Positions 46,550 to 53,217 of a stretch of DNA of 64,000 nt are shown here, in pieces (within the stretch, counting starts at the first letter, position 1; every line of letters starts with the position of its first letter). The stretch is from an uncultured Bacteroidales bacterium (GTDB lineage Bacteria; Bacteroidota; Bacteroidia; Bacteroidales; Bacteroidaceae). The stretch spans positions 1 to 64,000 of the forward strand of contig CADCHQ010000011.1 in the NCBI GenBank assembly GCA_902801325.1, read 5' to 3'. The position numbers were made by a program, and so were the translations under genes. Under the pieces are notes generated by a model that ran no database searches, had not been told where the DNA came from, and worked only from the letters and a program-made list of their open reading frames with translations.

Positions 46550-46673
46550 AACCTAAGCCTTCTGCATTTAAGCCTTAGGTCTTAACAAAGAAGCCCTTAG
46601 GCCTTAATGAGTAACCCCTTAGGCCTTAATGAGTAACCCCTTAGGTCTTCCAAAAGAAGGCCTAAGGGGTTAG
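46550..46673. repeat. tandem palindromic array D (six units of about 22 bp)
   Basis: Units such as AACCCCTTAGGCCTTAATGA and AAGCCCTTAGGCCTTAATGA repeat between the convergent nitroreductase and rsmI genes. The last two form a hairpin. Confidence 0.8.
46635..46671. terminator. bidirectional hairpin between nitroreductase and rsmI
   Basis: AACCCCTTAGGTCTT (46635-46649) pairs with AAGGCCTAAGGGGTT (46657-46671) with one G-T pair. It comprises the last two units of array D and probably acts as a shared terminator. Confidence 0.5.
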
Positions 46674-46710
46674 TGAATCATGCTTCGGTAAGTAATCGAA
46701 GATGTATAGG

Positions 46711-47472
46711 TTATAGGAAGAGGAAGATTGCAGGCGTTTTGGCGAGATAGGGCAGACCCAGCTTGCGCCACTCCGAGACGGTGTGGGTCTTAATCCATTC
46801 ATCTCCCGTCGAAATGCCTGCAGCAACGCAAAGACGCGTCTTTGGGCTGAGAGTGCGAACTAAGGTATCAAAGAAGCGACGGTTACGGTATGGCGTCTCG
46901 ATGAATAGTTGGGTTTGGCGCTCATGCTGGGCACGTTTCTCTAGAACCTGCAGACGCCGAGCCCGTTCGCCCTCGTCGATGGGCAAGTAACCATTGAAGG
47001 CAAAGCTCTGACCATTCAGTCCACTGGCCATGACGGCCATAATCATGCTGTTGGGACCTACTAACGGCACGACACGAATGTCCCGACGCTGAGCCAGCGA
47101 CACAATATCGGCACCCGGGTCGGCAACAGCCGGACAACCCGCCTCGCTTATGACTCCGACGTCATAACCCTTGGCGATTGGCGCAAGATAAGTAGCGAAT
47201 CGACCCTCGTCTGCATGTTTGCCCATCTCATAAAAGGTACAGTCGTCAATTGGGAACTCCCTATCGACGCGGCGCAAGAATCGGCGTGCCGTGCGTATCT
47301 CCTCTACGATGAAGTGGCGAATGCCTCGGACTATCTCCGCATTATATGCCGGAAGTACCTGCTCCACAGGCGTATCACCGAGGGTGCAAGGGATGAGATA
47401 TAAGACCCCTACCCCCTGCCCTCCCCGAGGGGAAGGAGATGTGACGTTTGTGTTATCTATAGGCTTATTCAT
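46711..47472 (-). CDS. RsmI-like SAM methyltransferase (tetrapyrrole methylase fold)
   Basis: The protein has 253 residues. RsmI methylates the 2'-OH of C1402 in 16S rRNA. Motifs: LYLIPCTLGDTPVEQVLP at the start of the fold, GVISEAGCPAVADPGADIV, VPLVGPNSMIMAVMASGLNG and LFIETPYRNRRFFDTLV. The N-terminal TSPSPRGGQGVGV is coded by a GC-palindrome element placed between the start codon and the first strand of the fold, so the native protein probably began close to VLYLIP. It lies at the end of the mtaB-glycosyltransferase group. The short Bacteroidetes form could methylate another site. Confidence 0.85.
   Translation of the reverse strand: MNKPIDNTNVTSPSPRGGQGVGVLYLIPCTLGDTPVEQVLPAYNAEIVRGIRHFIVEEIRTARRFLRRVDREFPIDDCTFYEMGKHADEGRFATYLAPIAKGYDVGVISEAGCPAVADPGADIVSLAQRRDIRVVPLVGPNSMIMAVMASGLNGQSFAFNGYLPIDEGERARRLQVLEKRAQHERQTQLFIETPYRNRRFFDTLVRTLSPKTRLCVAAGISTGDEWIKTHTVSEWRKLGLPYLAKTPAIFLFL
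47401..47445. repeat. GC-palindrome element inside the 5' end of rsmI
   Basis: GACCCCTACCCCCTGCCCTC, CCCGAGGGGAAGGAG. In frame on the minus strand it codes TSPSPRGGQGVGV. Confidence 0.8.
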
Positions 47473-47510
47473 ATACTATATTTATAGCTGCTGCAGCTTT
47501 ATTTCATTAT

Positions 47511-47548
47511 CCTTCCCTCCCAACAGGGAAGGGTTGGGGGTGAGTCCT
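47511..47548. repeat. GC-palindrome element upstream of rsmI
   Basis: CCTTCCCTCCCAACAGGGAA, GGGTTGGGGGTGAGTC. It lies between the glycosyltransferase stop and the rsmI start. Confidence 0.75.
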
Positions 47549-48629
47549 ACATGGGGAGAGTCTTCCAAGTCTTCCGACCTTTGACGTGATACTGCCAGAG
47601 CAGGGAGAAGGAAGATTGCTCAGGTACGGACTTAAGCTTAGACAGGCGGAGGTTCTCTTTCCTGTCCTTACGGAACTGAGGAAGGAGACACCAGAAATCA
47701 AAGCGCGCACGCCAAACGGCCAAGAACGAGCGGTACTGACCTCGAAGTACGAAGCGTACACTGGCAAGGGCATCGAGCCAGAAGCGCAGGAACATAACCT
47801 TCCAAAGCCGCCCTGCAGGCAGGTTCTTGTAAAGGAGGAGGAGATTGTTGCGGAAGTTCAGGTAGTCCTTCTTCGGATTACCTTGAGGTAAAGTCCCACC
47901 GCCTAGGTGGTAGGCAACGCTTTGCGGTACACATACCACCCCACGCCCTCGACTGCGAAGACGCCAGCATAAGTCTATCTCCTCCTGATGGGCAAAGAAC
48001 CGGCCATCAAGTCCACCCACATCCCAATAGTCACGACTGCGAATGAGCAGGGCAGCACCCGTAGCCCAAAGCACTGGCACTATATCGTCGTATTGCCCTT
48101 CATCCTTCTCTACCGTGCCGAATACTCTACCTCTGCAATAGGGATAGCCTAGGGCATCGATGTATCCACCTGAGGCCCCTGCGTACTCAAACATATCGGG
48201 AGCCCACTGGCATAGTAACTTCGGTTGGCAGGCAGCGACTTCAGGATGGGCATCCATGTACGAGAGCATGGGCTGGAGCCAACCTTCATGTACCTCCACA
48301 TCGCTATTGAGGAGAAGGTAATACCTCTCCCCCTTCCCCTCTCCCAAGGAGAGGGGCATCTCCTCCCCTTTAAGGGAGGACTGAGGTGGGTCTTCCTCAA
48401 GCATCTTCAGCCCTCGATGATATCCTTCGGCAAAACCATAGTTACGATCAAGCGCGATGATTCGTACCTGTGGCATCTCATCTCTAAGGTATTGCAGGCT
48501 AGCGTCAGAACTTCCGTTATCGATGACTATAACGTCGGCCTCCGGTGAGTTCGCCACAACAGAAGGAAGGAACCGACGCATCATGTCCGCTCCATTCCAA
48601 TTCAGTATGACGATGGCTATTCTCTTCAT
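47547..48629 (-). CDS. family 2 glycosyltransferase
   Basis: The protein has 360 residues. The GT-A fold begins MKRIAIVILNWNGADMMRRF, with the nucleotide-binding IDNGSSDAS, the DxD-like LLNSDVEVHEG, and LDGRFFAHQEEIDLCWRLRS. It resembles rhamnosyltransferase-type GT2 enzymes of polysaccharide assembly; donor and acceptor are unknown. A C-terminal hydrophobic stretch may anchor it to the inner membrane. KMLEEDPPQSSLKGEEMPLS and LGEGKGERYYLLLNSD contain a GC-palindrome insertion immediately before the catalytic strand. ATG 48629 is preferred to 48635 since family members begin MKRIAI. It lies between mtaB and rsmI on the same strand. Confidence 0.87.
   Translation of the reverse strand: MKRIAIVILNWNGADMMRRFLPSVVANSPEADVIVIDNGSSDASLQYLRDEMPQVRIIALDRNYGFAEGYHRGLKMLEEDPPQSSLKGEEMPLSLGEGKGERYYLLLNSDVEVHEGWLQPMLSYMDAHPEVAACQPKLLCQWAPDMFEYAGASGGYIDALGYPYCRGRVFGTVEKDEGQYDDIVPVLWATGAALLIRSRDYWDVGGLDGRFFAHQEEIDLCWRLRSRGRGVVCVPQSVAYHLGGGTLPQGNPKKDYLNFRNNLLLLYKNLPAGRLWKVMFLRFWLDALASVRFVLRGQYRSFLAVWRARFDFWCLLPQFRKDRKENLRLSKLKSVPEQSSFSLLWQYHVKGRKTWKTLPM
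48322..48396. repeat. GC-palindrome element inside the glycosyltransferase gene
   Basis: CCTCTCCCCCTTCCCCTCTC, CCAAGGAGAGGGGC, then CTCCTCCCCTTTAAGGGAGG. Two adjacent copies code PQSSLKGEEMPLSLGEGKGE in frame. Confidence 0.8.
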
Positions 48630-48636
48630 TGTCAAT

Positions 48637-48672
48637 TGCTAGTTTATCAATTGTCAACTCCCTATTATCAAT
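48637..48672. repeat. A/T short repeat at the mtaB 3' end
   Basis: TTGTCAATTG and TATCAATTGTCAA repeats cover the mtaB stop codon and run toward the glycosyltransferase start. They code the last residues ELIIGS. Confidence 0.5.
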
Positions 48673-50048
48673 TCTCCAGTCAAGGCATCCCCTGCTTCGT
48701 TCCAGCCAGTAAGGAGCACAGGGACAATCTCATTATCGGCATGCATCCCCCCTACTTGGGAGGGGCAGGGGGAGGTCGTGACCCTGATATAGTTATCGGT
48801 AAAGCCTCCGAGCACACCCTTCTTCCCATGTTCGAGAAGGACGGGACGCACAGTGCCTATATACTTATTATAAAACGCGCGCGTATGCGCATGCGAGACT
48901 TCCAGCACCTGCTGACTACGGGCATGCTTCTCCTCTGGTCTTACCCGATGAGGGATATTAAGGGCCTTGGTGCCAGGACGCTCGCTGTAGCTGAATACAT
49001 GATACTGGCTCACAGGCATACGGTCCATGAAATGCAGGGCTTCCTGGAATAGGGCGTCCGTCTCCCCCCTCATGCCTACGATGACATCTACACCGATGAA
49101 GGCATCAGGCATCAGTTCACGTATGCGTAACATCTTATGCTCAAAGAGGGCGGTGTCATAGCGACGGTGCATCAAACGCAGTACTTCGTCGCTTCCAGAC
49201 TGCAAGGGTACGTGGAAGTGAGGCATAAAGGCTCGGCTTTGAGCGCAGAACTGTATGACTTCGTCGGTCAGCAGGTTTGGCTCTATGCTGCTAATGCGAT
49301 AGCGCTCAATGCCTTGAACTTGGTCGAGGGCCTCTATAAGGTTGAGGAACGACTCTCCCGTCGTTTTACCGAAATCACCTATATTCACCCCCGTCAACAC
49401 TATCTCCTTACCACCCTTTTGGGCAACTTCTTCAGCCTGAGCGACTAGGGACGCGATGGTGCCATTGCGACTGCGACCGCGGGCAAAGGGTATAGTGCAG
49501 TAAGTGCAGAAATAGTCACATCCGTCTTGCACCTTTAGGAAATAGCGCGTGCGCTCACCACAAGAACAGGAGGGGACAAAGGGAGTCCTACCCTGTCCGT
49601 CCTTTGAAGGAAGGGGAGTGTTAACATTATCCTCCTCCGCAGCAAGGGTATCTGCTCCCCGACCTAACAGGGAGGGGCTGGAGGAGAGTCCCTTCACTAT
49701 CATCTCCACCGCCCTACCCTTCTCTGCAGTTCCGAGTACAAGGTCAACACCTTCTATCTTCTTCACCACATCAGGCTTAAGCTGAGCATAGCAACCCGTA
49801 ACCACTACAAAGGCACCAGGGTGTTGCTTAATGAGACGGTGGATGGCCTGACGGCATTTATGATCGGCAACCTCTGTTACACTGCATGTGTTCACATAAC
49901 ATAGGTCGGCAATCTCCCCTTTCCCTGCACGCGAAACACCAAGGGCTTCGAGACGAGAAGCCACAGTCGATGTCTCAGAGAAGTTCAGCTTACAGCCTAA
50001 GGTAAAATAGACTGCCTTCTTACCAGCCAAAGGAAGATTCGAATTCAT
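48654..50048 (-). CDS. mtaB: tRNA t6A37 methylthiotransferase MtaB
   Basis: The protein has 464 residues. This radical-SAM enzyme with two Fe-S clusters converts t6A37 to ms2t6A in tRNAs. It has the UPF0004 domain first (FTLGCKLNFSET, CYVNTCSVTEVADHKCRQAI, VVTGCYAQLKP), then the radical SAM CxxxCxxC in DGCDYFCTYCTIPFARGRSR, and a C-terminal TRAM-like region. Two GC-palindrome insertions are present: SSSPSLLGRGADTLAAEEDN with NTPLPSKDGQGR between the first two domains, and TTSPCPSQVGGMH near the C-terminus. Both lie at domain borders. The start is 4 nt after a perfect promoter, so the mRNA is predicted to be leaderless. Confidence 0.93.
   Translation of the reverse strand: MNSNLPLAGKKAVYFTLGCKLNFSETSTVASRLEALGVSRAGKGEIADLCYVNTCSVTEVADHKCRQAIHRLIKQHPGAFVVVTGCYAQLKPDVVKKIEGVDLVLGTAEKGRAVEMIVKGLSSSPSLLGRGADTLAAEEDNVNTPLPSKDGQGRTPFVPSCSCGERTRYFLKVQDGCDYFCTYCTIPFARGRSRNGTIASLVAQAEEVAQKGGKEIVLTGVNIGDFGKTTGESFLNLIEALDQVQGIERYRISSIEPNLLTDEVIQFCAQSRAFMPHFHVPLQSGSDEVLRLMHRRYDTALFEHKMLRIRELMPDAFIGVDVIVGMRGETDALFQEALHFMDRMPVSQYHVFSYSERPGTKALNIPHRVRPEEKHARSQQVLEVSHAHTRAFYNKYIGTVRPVLLEHGKKGVLGGFTDNYIRVTTSPCPSQVGGMHADNEIVPVLLTGWNEAGDALTGELIIGS
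48744..48778. repeat. GC-palindrome element inside the mtaB 3' part
   Basis: CATCCCCCCTACTTGGGAGG then GGCAGGGGGAGGTCG. In frame it codes TSPCPSQVGGM. Confidence 0.8.
49583..49692. repeat. GC-palindrome elements inside the mtaB middle part
   Basis: Two copies, GAGTCCTACCCTGTCCGTCC with TTTGAAGGAAGGGGAG, and GCTCCCCGACCTAACAGGGA with GGGGCTGGAGGAGAGTC, code an insertion of about 37 residues. Confidence 0.8.
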
Positions 50049-50052
50049 GATG

Positions 50053-50084
50053 CAAAGGTAATGTTTTTCTCATGGAATGCCAAA
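50053..50084 (-). promoter_or_regulatory. mtaB promoter (leaderless start)
   Basis: The minus strand has an exact TTTG (50081-50084), 20 bp, and an exact TACCTTTG (50053-50060). The ATG begins only 4 nt later. Confidence 0.8.
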
Positions 50085-50229
50085 AAAAACGAGCAAGCGT
50101 TAAAAACTTTCTTTTTAAACGTTTTTATACACGCCTGATTATCAACAATATAAGAAATTGGGAGAAAAAAAGTTTGAAAAAAAGGAAAAAAAGTTGGTGT
50201 AATGTGATACAACGTATTGAAATAAGTAG

Positions 50230-50237
50230 TAACTTTG
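50230..50237 (+). promoter_or_regulatory. -7 box of the VDT lipoprotein gene
   Basis: Exact TAACTTTG, 51 nt before the ATG. No TTTG at the usual distance. The upstream 50090-50220 stretch is rich in A-runs and T-runs, which could act as an UP-type element. Confidence 0.5.
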
Positions 50238-50288
50238 CACTCGGTTTTAAGAGCAATTGATTGTTTTACTAATTAAACTAAGAAGAAA

Positions 50289-50465
50289 ATGAAGAAGTTA
50301 GCATTTATGTTCGTAGCTGTAGCAGCTATCTCTTTCGCATCTTGCGGTAACAAGGCTCAGGAAGCTGAGGCAGTTGACACTGTAGCTGTTGACACCGTAG
50401 AGGTTGTTGATACTGTAGCTGTTGACACCACTGCAGCTGTTGACACTACTGTTGTAGCTGAATAA
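50289..50465 (+). CDS. tiny lipoprotein with VDTVAVDT repeats
   Basis: The protein has 58 residues. A lipoprotein signal (MKKLAFMFVAVAAISFASC, cysteine 19) is followed by GNKAQEAEA and a low-complexity acidic tail, VDTVAVDTVEVVDTVAVDTT and AAVDTTVVAE. I cannot name a family or function; small acidic lipoproteins of this kind are common in Bacteroidetes. It has its own -7 box, a long leader and a strong terminator, so it is a stand-alone, probably well-expressed gene. Codon use is strongly biased (GTT/GTA for Val, GAC for Asp). Confidence 0.75.
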   Translation: MKKLAFMFVAVAAISFASCGNKAQEAEAVDTVAVDTVEVVDTVAVDTTAAVDTTVVAE

Positions 50466-50488
50466 TCAGAGACGAACAATAGGTCTTG

Positions 50489-50522
50489 AAGGACTGCACG
50501 GGAGTGCGGTCCTTCTTTTTTT
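50489..50522 (+). terminator. terminator of the VDT lipoprotein gene
   Basis: AAGGACTGCAC (50489-50499) pairs with GTGCGGTCCTT (50504-50514) and is followed by CTTTTTTT. Confidence 0.9.
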
Positions 50523-50619
50523 GTCCTATGCTGATGGACGCTTGTTTGAAGACTAACACTTTCGAGTTCTCCGACTTTCATCTAAACGGTTTATTCCCGA
50601 GGATATCCGAAGACAGTCA

Positions 50620-50715
50620 CTCGATCCCTTGCTCGAGGACAATCGAACATAGGTTCGAGACAAAGGGAACATAGGCTCGAGACAAAGGGAACAAGGGTTC
50701 CATTACGCCATACAC
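50620..50715. repeat. tandem palindromic array E (about four units of 22-23 bp)
   Basis: TCGAACATAGGTTCGAGACA, GGAACATAGGCTCGAGACAA and GGAACAAGGGTTCC-type units follow one another between the convergent lipoprotein and rplI genes. The 50523-50619 stretch before it shows nothing recognisable. Confidence 0.65.
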
Positions 50716-50782
50716 TATCCCTACTACGAATGCCTTGCTGAACGCATAATACAACGACTGTGGAGTACGCACTTCCAGCAAG

Positions 50783-50821
50783 CAAAAAAGCCCCGGCTTC
50801 CACAATGGGAAACCGGGACTT
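50783..50821 (-). terminator. terminator of the S6-S18-L9 operon
   Basis: On the minus strand CCCGGTTTCC pairs with GGAAGCCGGG around a CATTGT loop, followed by GCTTTTTTG. Confidence 0.85.
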
Positions 50822-50846
50822 CCAAACTTATAAACTTATGAAACGA

Positions 50847-51383
50847 TTACTCAGCGGCTTCTTCCACTTCGTCCTCTACTTCAGGAGCCTCCTCAACAGG
50901 AGCCTCAACCTCAGCAACAGGAGCTTCCTCAACAACGGGAGCGCCTTCGGCAACAACCGTAAAGGGAACCTCTACGCTAACTTCCTTGTGGAGCTTCACA
51001 ACAGCCACGTGATCGCCAACGGTCTTCACATCCTTTACCACAATCTTCTTGCGGTCGATGTCGAAGCCAAGCTTAGCCAGCTCATCGGCAATCTGAAGGG
51101 AGTTGACACTACCATAGATGGTGCCTGCATTGCTGACCTTGGTTGAAATGGTCAGAGCCACACCAGCCAACTTGTCGGCAACTTCCTGAGCAGCAGCCTT
51201 GATCTTGGCCAACTTAACAGCCTGCTGACGCAGGTTCTCAGCCAAAACCTTCTTAGCACTCTCACTGGCAATAACAGCCTTACCGGTAGGAATAAGATAG
51301 TTGCGTCCGTAACCAGACTTAACTTTCACGATATCGTTCTTGTAACCCAAGCCGATAACATCTTCTTTCAGAATAATTTCCAT
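50847..51383 (-). CDS. rplI: ribosomal protein bL9
   Basis: The protein has 178 residues and is a 50S subunit protein. The N-terminal domain MEIILKEDVIGLGYKNDIVK with GYGRNYLIPTGKAVIA is the L9 signature; a long connecting helix and a C-terminal domain follow. About 30 residues after the usual end (VVEEAPVAEVEAPVEEAPEV and on) form an acidic Val/Glu/Ala/Pro repeat tail, as seen in several Bacteroidetes L9 proteins. It is last in the rpsF-rpsR-rplI operon. Confidence 0.97.
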   Translation of the reverse strand: MEIILKEDVIGLGYKNDIVKVKSGYGRNYLIPTGKAVIASESAKKVLAENLRQQAVKLAKIKAAAQEVADKLAGVALTISTKVSNAGTIYGSVNSLQIADELAKLGFDIDRKKIVVKDVKTVGDHVAVVKLHKEVSVEVPFTVVAEGAPVVEEAPVAEVEAPVEEAPEVEDEVEEAAE

Positions 51384-51403
51384 AATCTTACCTCCTACTT
51401 TAA

Positions 51404-51673
51404 TTATTTCATCAAATCGGTTACAAAGGGAAGCAGAGCCAACTGACGAGCGCGCTTAACAGCCTGAGCCACACGACGCTGATACTTCAGTGAGGTACCG
51501 GTGATGCGACGAGGCAGGATCTTACCTTGCTCGTTAAGGAACTTCTTCAGGAACTCGGGGTCCTTGTAGTCGATGTACTTGATACCGCTCTTCTTGAAAC
51601 GGCAATACTTCTTACGCTTCGTGTCGATGGCAGGAGCGTTAAGATAACGAATTTCACTAGCTTGCTGTGCCAT
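51404..51673 (-). CDS. rpsR: ribosomal protein bS18
   Basis: The protein has 89 residues and is a 30S subunit protein that pairs with S6 on the platform. It shows the family core [40 protein letters not shown] and [20 protein letters not shown]. It begins 2 bp after rpsF and is followed 20 bp later by rplI, the standard order. Confidence 0.97.
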   Translation of the reverse strand: MAQQASEIRYLNAPAIDTKRKKYCRFKKSGIKYIDYKDPEFLKKFLNEQGKILPRRITGTSLKYQRRVAQAVKRARQLALLPFVTDLMK

Positions 51674-51675
51674 GG

Positions 51676-52020
51676 TTATGCCTCCTCCTTATTAGCTTGT
51701 TTGTTACGTCTCTTTTCAGCATACTCAATGGCATACTTCTCGAGTTTAACTGTCTGGAAACGGATAACCTTCTCGTCACGACGGAAGTTAGTCTCCAACT
51801 TTTTAATGAGCTCAGGCTCTGCCTTGAACTCAAACAAGACATAGAATCCCGTAGATTTCTTCTGGATAGGATAAGCCAACTTCTTCAGGCCCCACAGCTC
51901 TTCATTAAGAATTTCTGCACCATTATCGGTGAGCAGGCCTTTGAACTTGTTTACCGTTTCCTTCATCTGATCATCAGACAAAACGGGAGTCAAAATGAAA
52001 ACGGTTTCGTACTGGTTCAT
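51676..52020 (-). CDS. rpsF: ribosomal protein bS6
   Basis: The protein has 114 residues. The N-terminus [20 protein letters not shown] and the segment [20 protein letters not shown] are diagnostic of S6, a 30S platform protein. It ends in a basic tail ([14 protein letters not shown]). It is first gene of the S6-S18-L9 operon and is read from a perfect promoter about 50 bp upstream; the A/T-rich leader shows no obvious S6/S18 autoregulatory fold that I could confirm. Confidence 0.97.
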   Translation of the reverse strand: MNQYETVFILTPVLSDDQMKETVNKFKGLLTDNGAEILNEELWGLKKLAYPIQKKSTGFYVLFEFKAEPELIKKLETNFRRDEKVIRFQTVKLEKYAIEYAEKRRNKQANKEEA

Positions 52021-52067
52021 AATACGTTTTATTTGTTAATAATAAAGTTTTTTTGCAAAAAGCGGTG

Positions 52068-52099
52068 CAAAGATAGTATTTTTCCTTGAAATGACCAAA
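52068..52099 (-). promoter_or_regulatory. rpsF operon promoter
   Basis: The minus strand has an exact TTTG (52096-52099), 20 bp, and an exact TATCTTTG (52068-52075). Confidence 0.8.
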
Positions 52100-52260
52100 G
52101 GAATCCAAGGTGAAATGCTTTTTTCGCCTAAAGTTTACGCCTTTTGACATAAAAAGGCGGAAGAGAAGTGTTTTTTTGAAGGAATTGTTTCGCCGTATCA
52201 TTTTTTTTGTGTTATTTTGTAATCGAATATAGACGAATTCAAAATAATAACAATATAAAT

Positions 52261-52425
52261 ATGAAGAACTATTTAGGTATTGTGCTAATCGTTCTGGGCG
52301 CATTGGTGCTGTTGGTTAGCTATTTCGCAGAGTGGGTTGACTACAACCCTGTTCAGTTCACTGGTTTAGGCCTGATCATTGCTGGCCTCATCGCACACAT
52401 TTTGATTACAAAGCGCATGAAGTAG
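52261..52425 (+). CDS. small two-span membrane protein, uncharacterised
   Basis: The protein has 54 residues: MKNYLGIVLIVLGALVLLVS is the first span, FAEWVDYNPVQF a short outer loop, GLGLIIAGLIAHILI the second, and KRMK a basic tail. Similar tiny proteins are widespread in Bacteroidales; no function is known to me. The start at 52261 is used because it begins the hydrophobic segment and follows an A-rich leader; an in-frame ATG at 52207 would add an unrelated 18-residue polar stretch. It is convergent with the response-regulator gene across a shared terminator. Confidence 0.7.
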   Translation: MKNYLGIVLIVLGALVLLVSYFAEWVDYNPVQFTGLGLIIAGLIAHILITKRMK

Positions 52426-52440
52426 GCAATATTGCCATAA

Positions 52441-52480
52441 GAAAAGGCGGATGATACATTATGTACCACCCGCCTTTTCT
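52441..52480. terminator. bidirectional terminator
   Basis: GAAAAGGCGG (52441-52450) pairs with CCGCCTTTTC (52470-52479), with T-runs on both strands (TTTTTTA on plus, CTTTTC on minus). It serves the small membrane protein gene and the RprY-like gene. Confidence 0.8.
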
Positions 52481-52493
52481 TTTTTATTCTGGT

Positions 52494-53213
52494 TTATTCT
52501 TCATCTTCTTCGAGAGGATTCTCCTCTGGAATAATGAGCTTATAGCCCTTGCCATGCACGTTGTTGATTTCAATCGTGGGATCAGCTCTCAAATGTTTAC
52601 GCAGTTTTGTGATGTAAACGTCCATGGAACGGGCATTGAAGTAGTTGTCGTCAATCCATATTGTCTTCAAAGCCAATTCACGAAGCAATACATCGTTAGC
52701 ATGCATGCATAGCAGATGGAGCAGTTCGCTCTCCTTTGTAGTCAGTTTCACCTCCTCATCGTCATGTGAAAGAATCTGGCGTTGTGTGTCGAACGTATAC
52801 TTACCCAAGGTATATTGCGTAATGGGCTGCGTCTTTACACCTTTAACACGTCTCAGGACTGCTTCCATACGGAACACGAGTTCGTCCATGGAAAAAGGTT
52901 TCGTCAGATAGTCATCGGCACCAATCTTGAATCCTTCAAAGATGTCCTCCTTAAGGTTTCTGGCCGTGAGGAAAATGATGGGCACGTCAACATTCATCTC
53001 ACGAATCTCCTGTGCCAATGTGAATCCGTCCTTCTTAGGCATCATCACATCAAGTACACACATATCATAGTGGCTCCTTGCAAAGGCCTTGAAACCAGCC
53101 TCTCCATCAAGATACAACTCAGCATCATAGCCTTTGGCTTGCAAATACTCCCTGAGCAGCATGCCCAGACTTTCTTCGTCTTCACACAACAAAATACGTT
53201 GTTTCGTTTCCAT
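52494..53213 (-). CDS. rprY: OmpR-family response regulator, RprY-like
   Basis: The protein has 239 residues. The receiver domain (1-120) has acidic pocket residues Glu11-Asp12, the phosphoacceptor Asp55 in CVLDVMMPKKDG, and GADDYLTKPF. A winged-helix DNA-binding domain follows (about 135-230; LTTKESELLHLLCMHANDVL, SMDVYITKLRKHLRADPTIE). It lies 4 bp after its sensor kinase. The pair is arranged as RprXY of Bacteroides, linked to drug resistance, and in other Bacteroidetes to envelope and metal responses. The exact regulon is not deducible here. Confidence 0.9.
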   Translation of the reverse strand: METKQRILLCEDEESLGMLLREYLQAKGYDAELYLDGEAGFKAFARSHYDMCVLDVMMPKKDGFTLAQEIREMNVDVPIIFLTARNLKEDIFEGFKIGADDYLTKPFSMDELVFRMEAVLRRVKGVKTQPITQYTLGKYTFDTQRQILSHDDEEVKLTTKESELLHLLCMHANDVLLRELALKTIWIDDNYFNARSMDVYITKLRKHLRADPTIEINNVHGKGYKLIIPEENPLEEDEE

Positions 53214-53217
53214 AATC

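Noticed and set aside
23897..49692. GC-palindrome elements as Rho-independent terminators
   Set aside because: Many lie in the middle of intact genes and lack T-runs, so termination cannot be their general role.
50486..50805. Short open frames in the gap between the VDT lipoprotein and rplI
   Set aside because: They overlap a terminator, an array and another terminator, and have no start context or domain.
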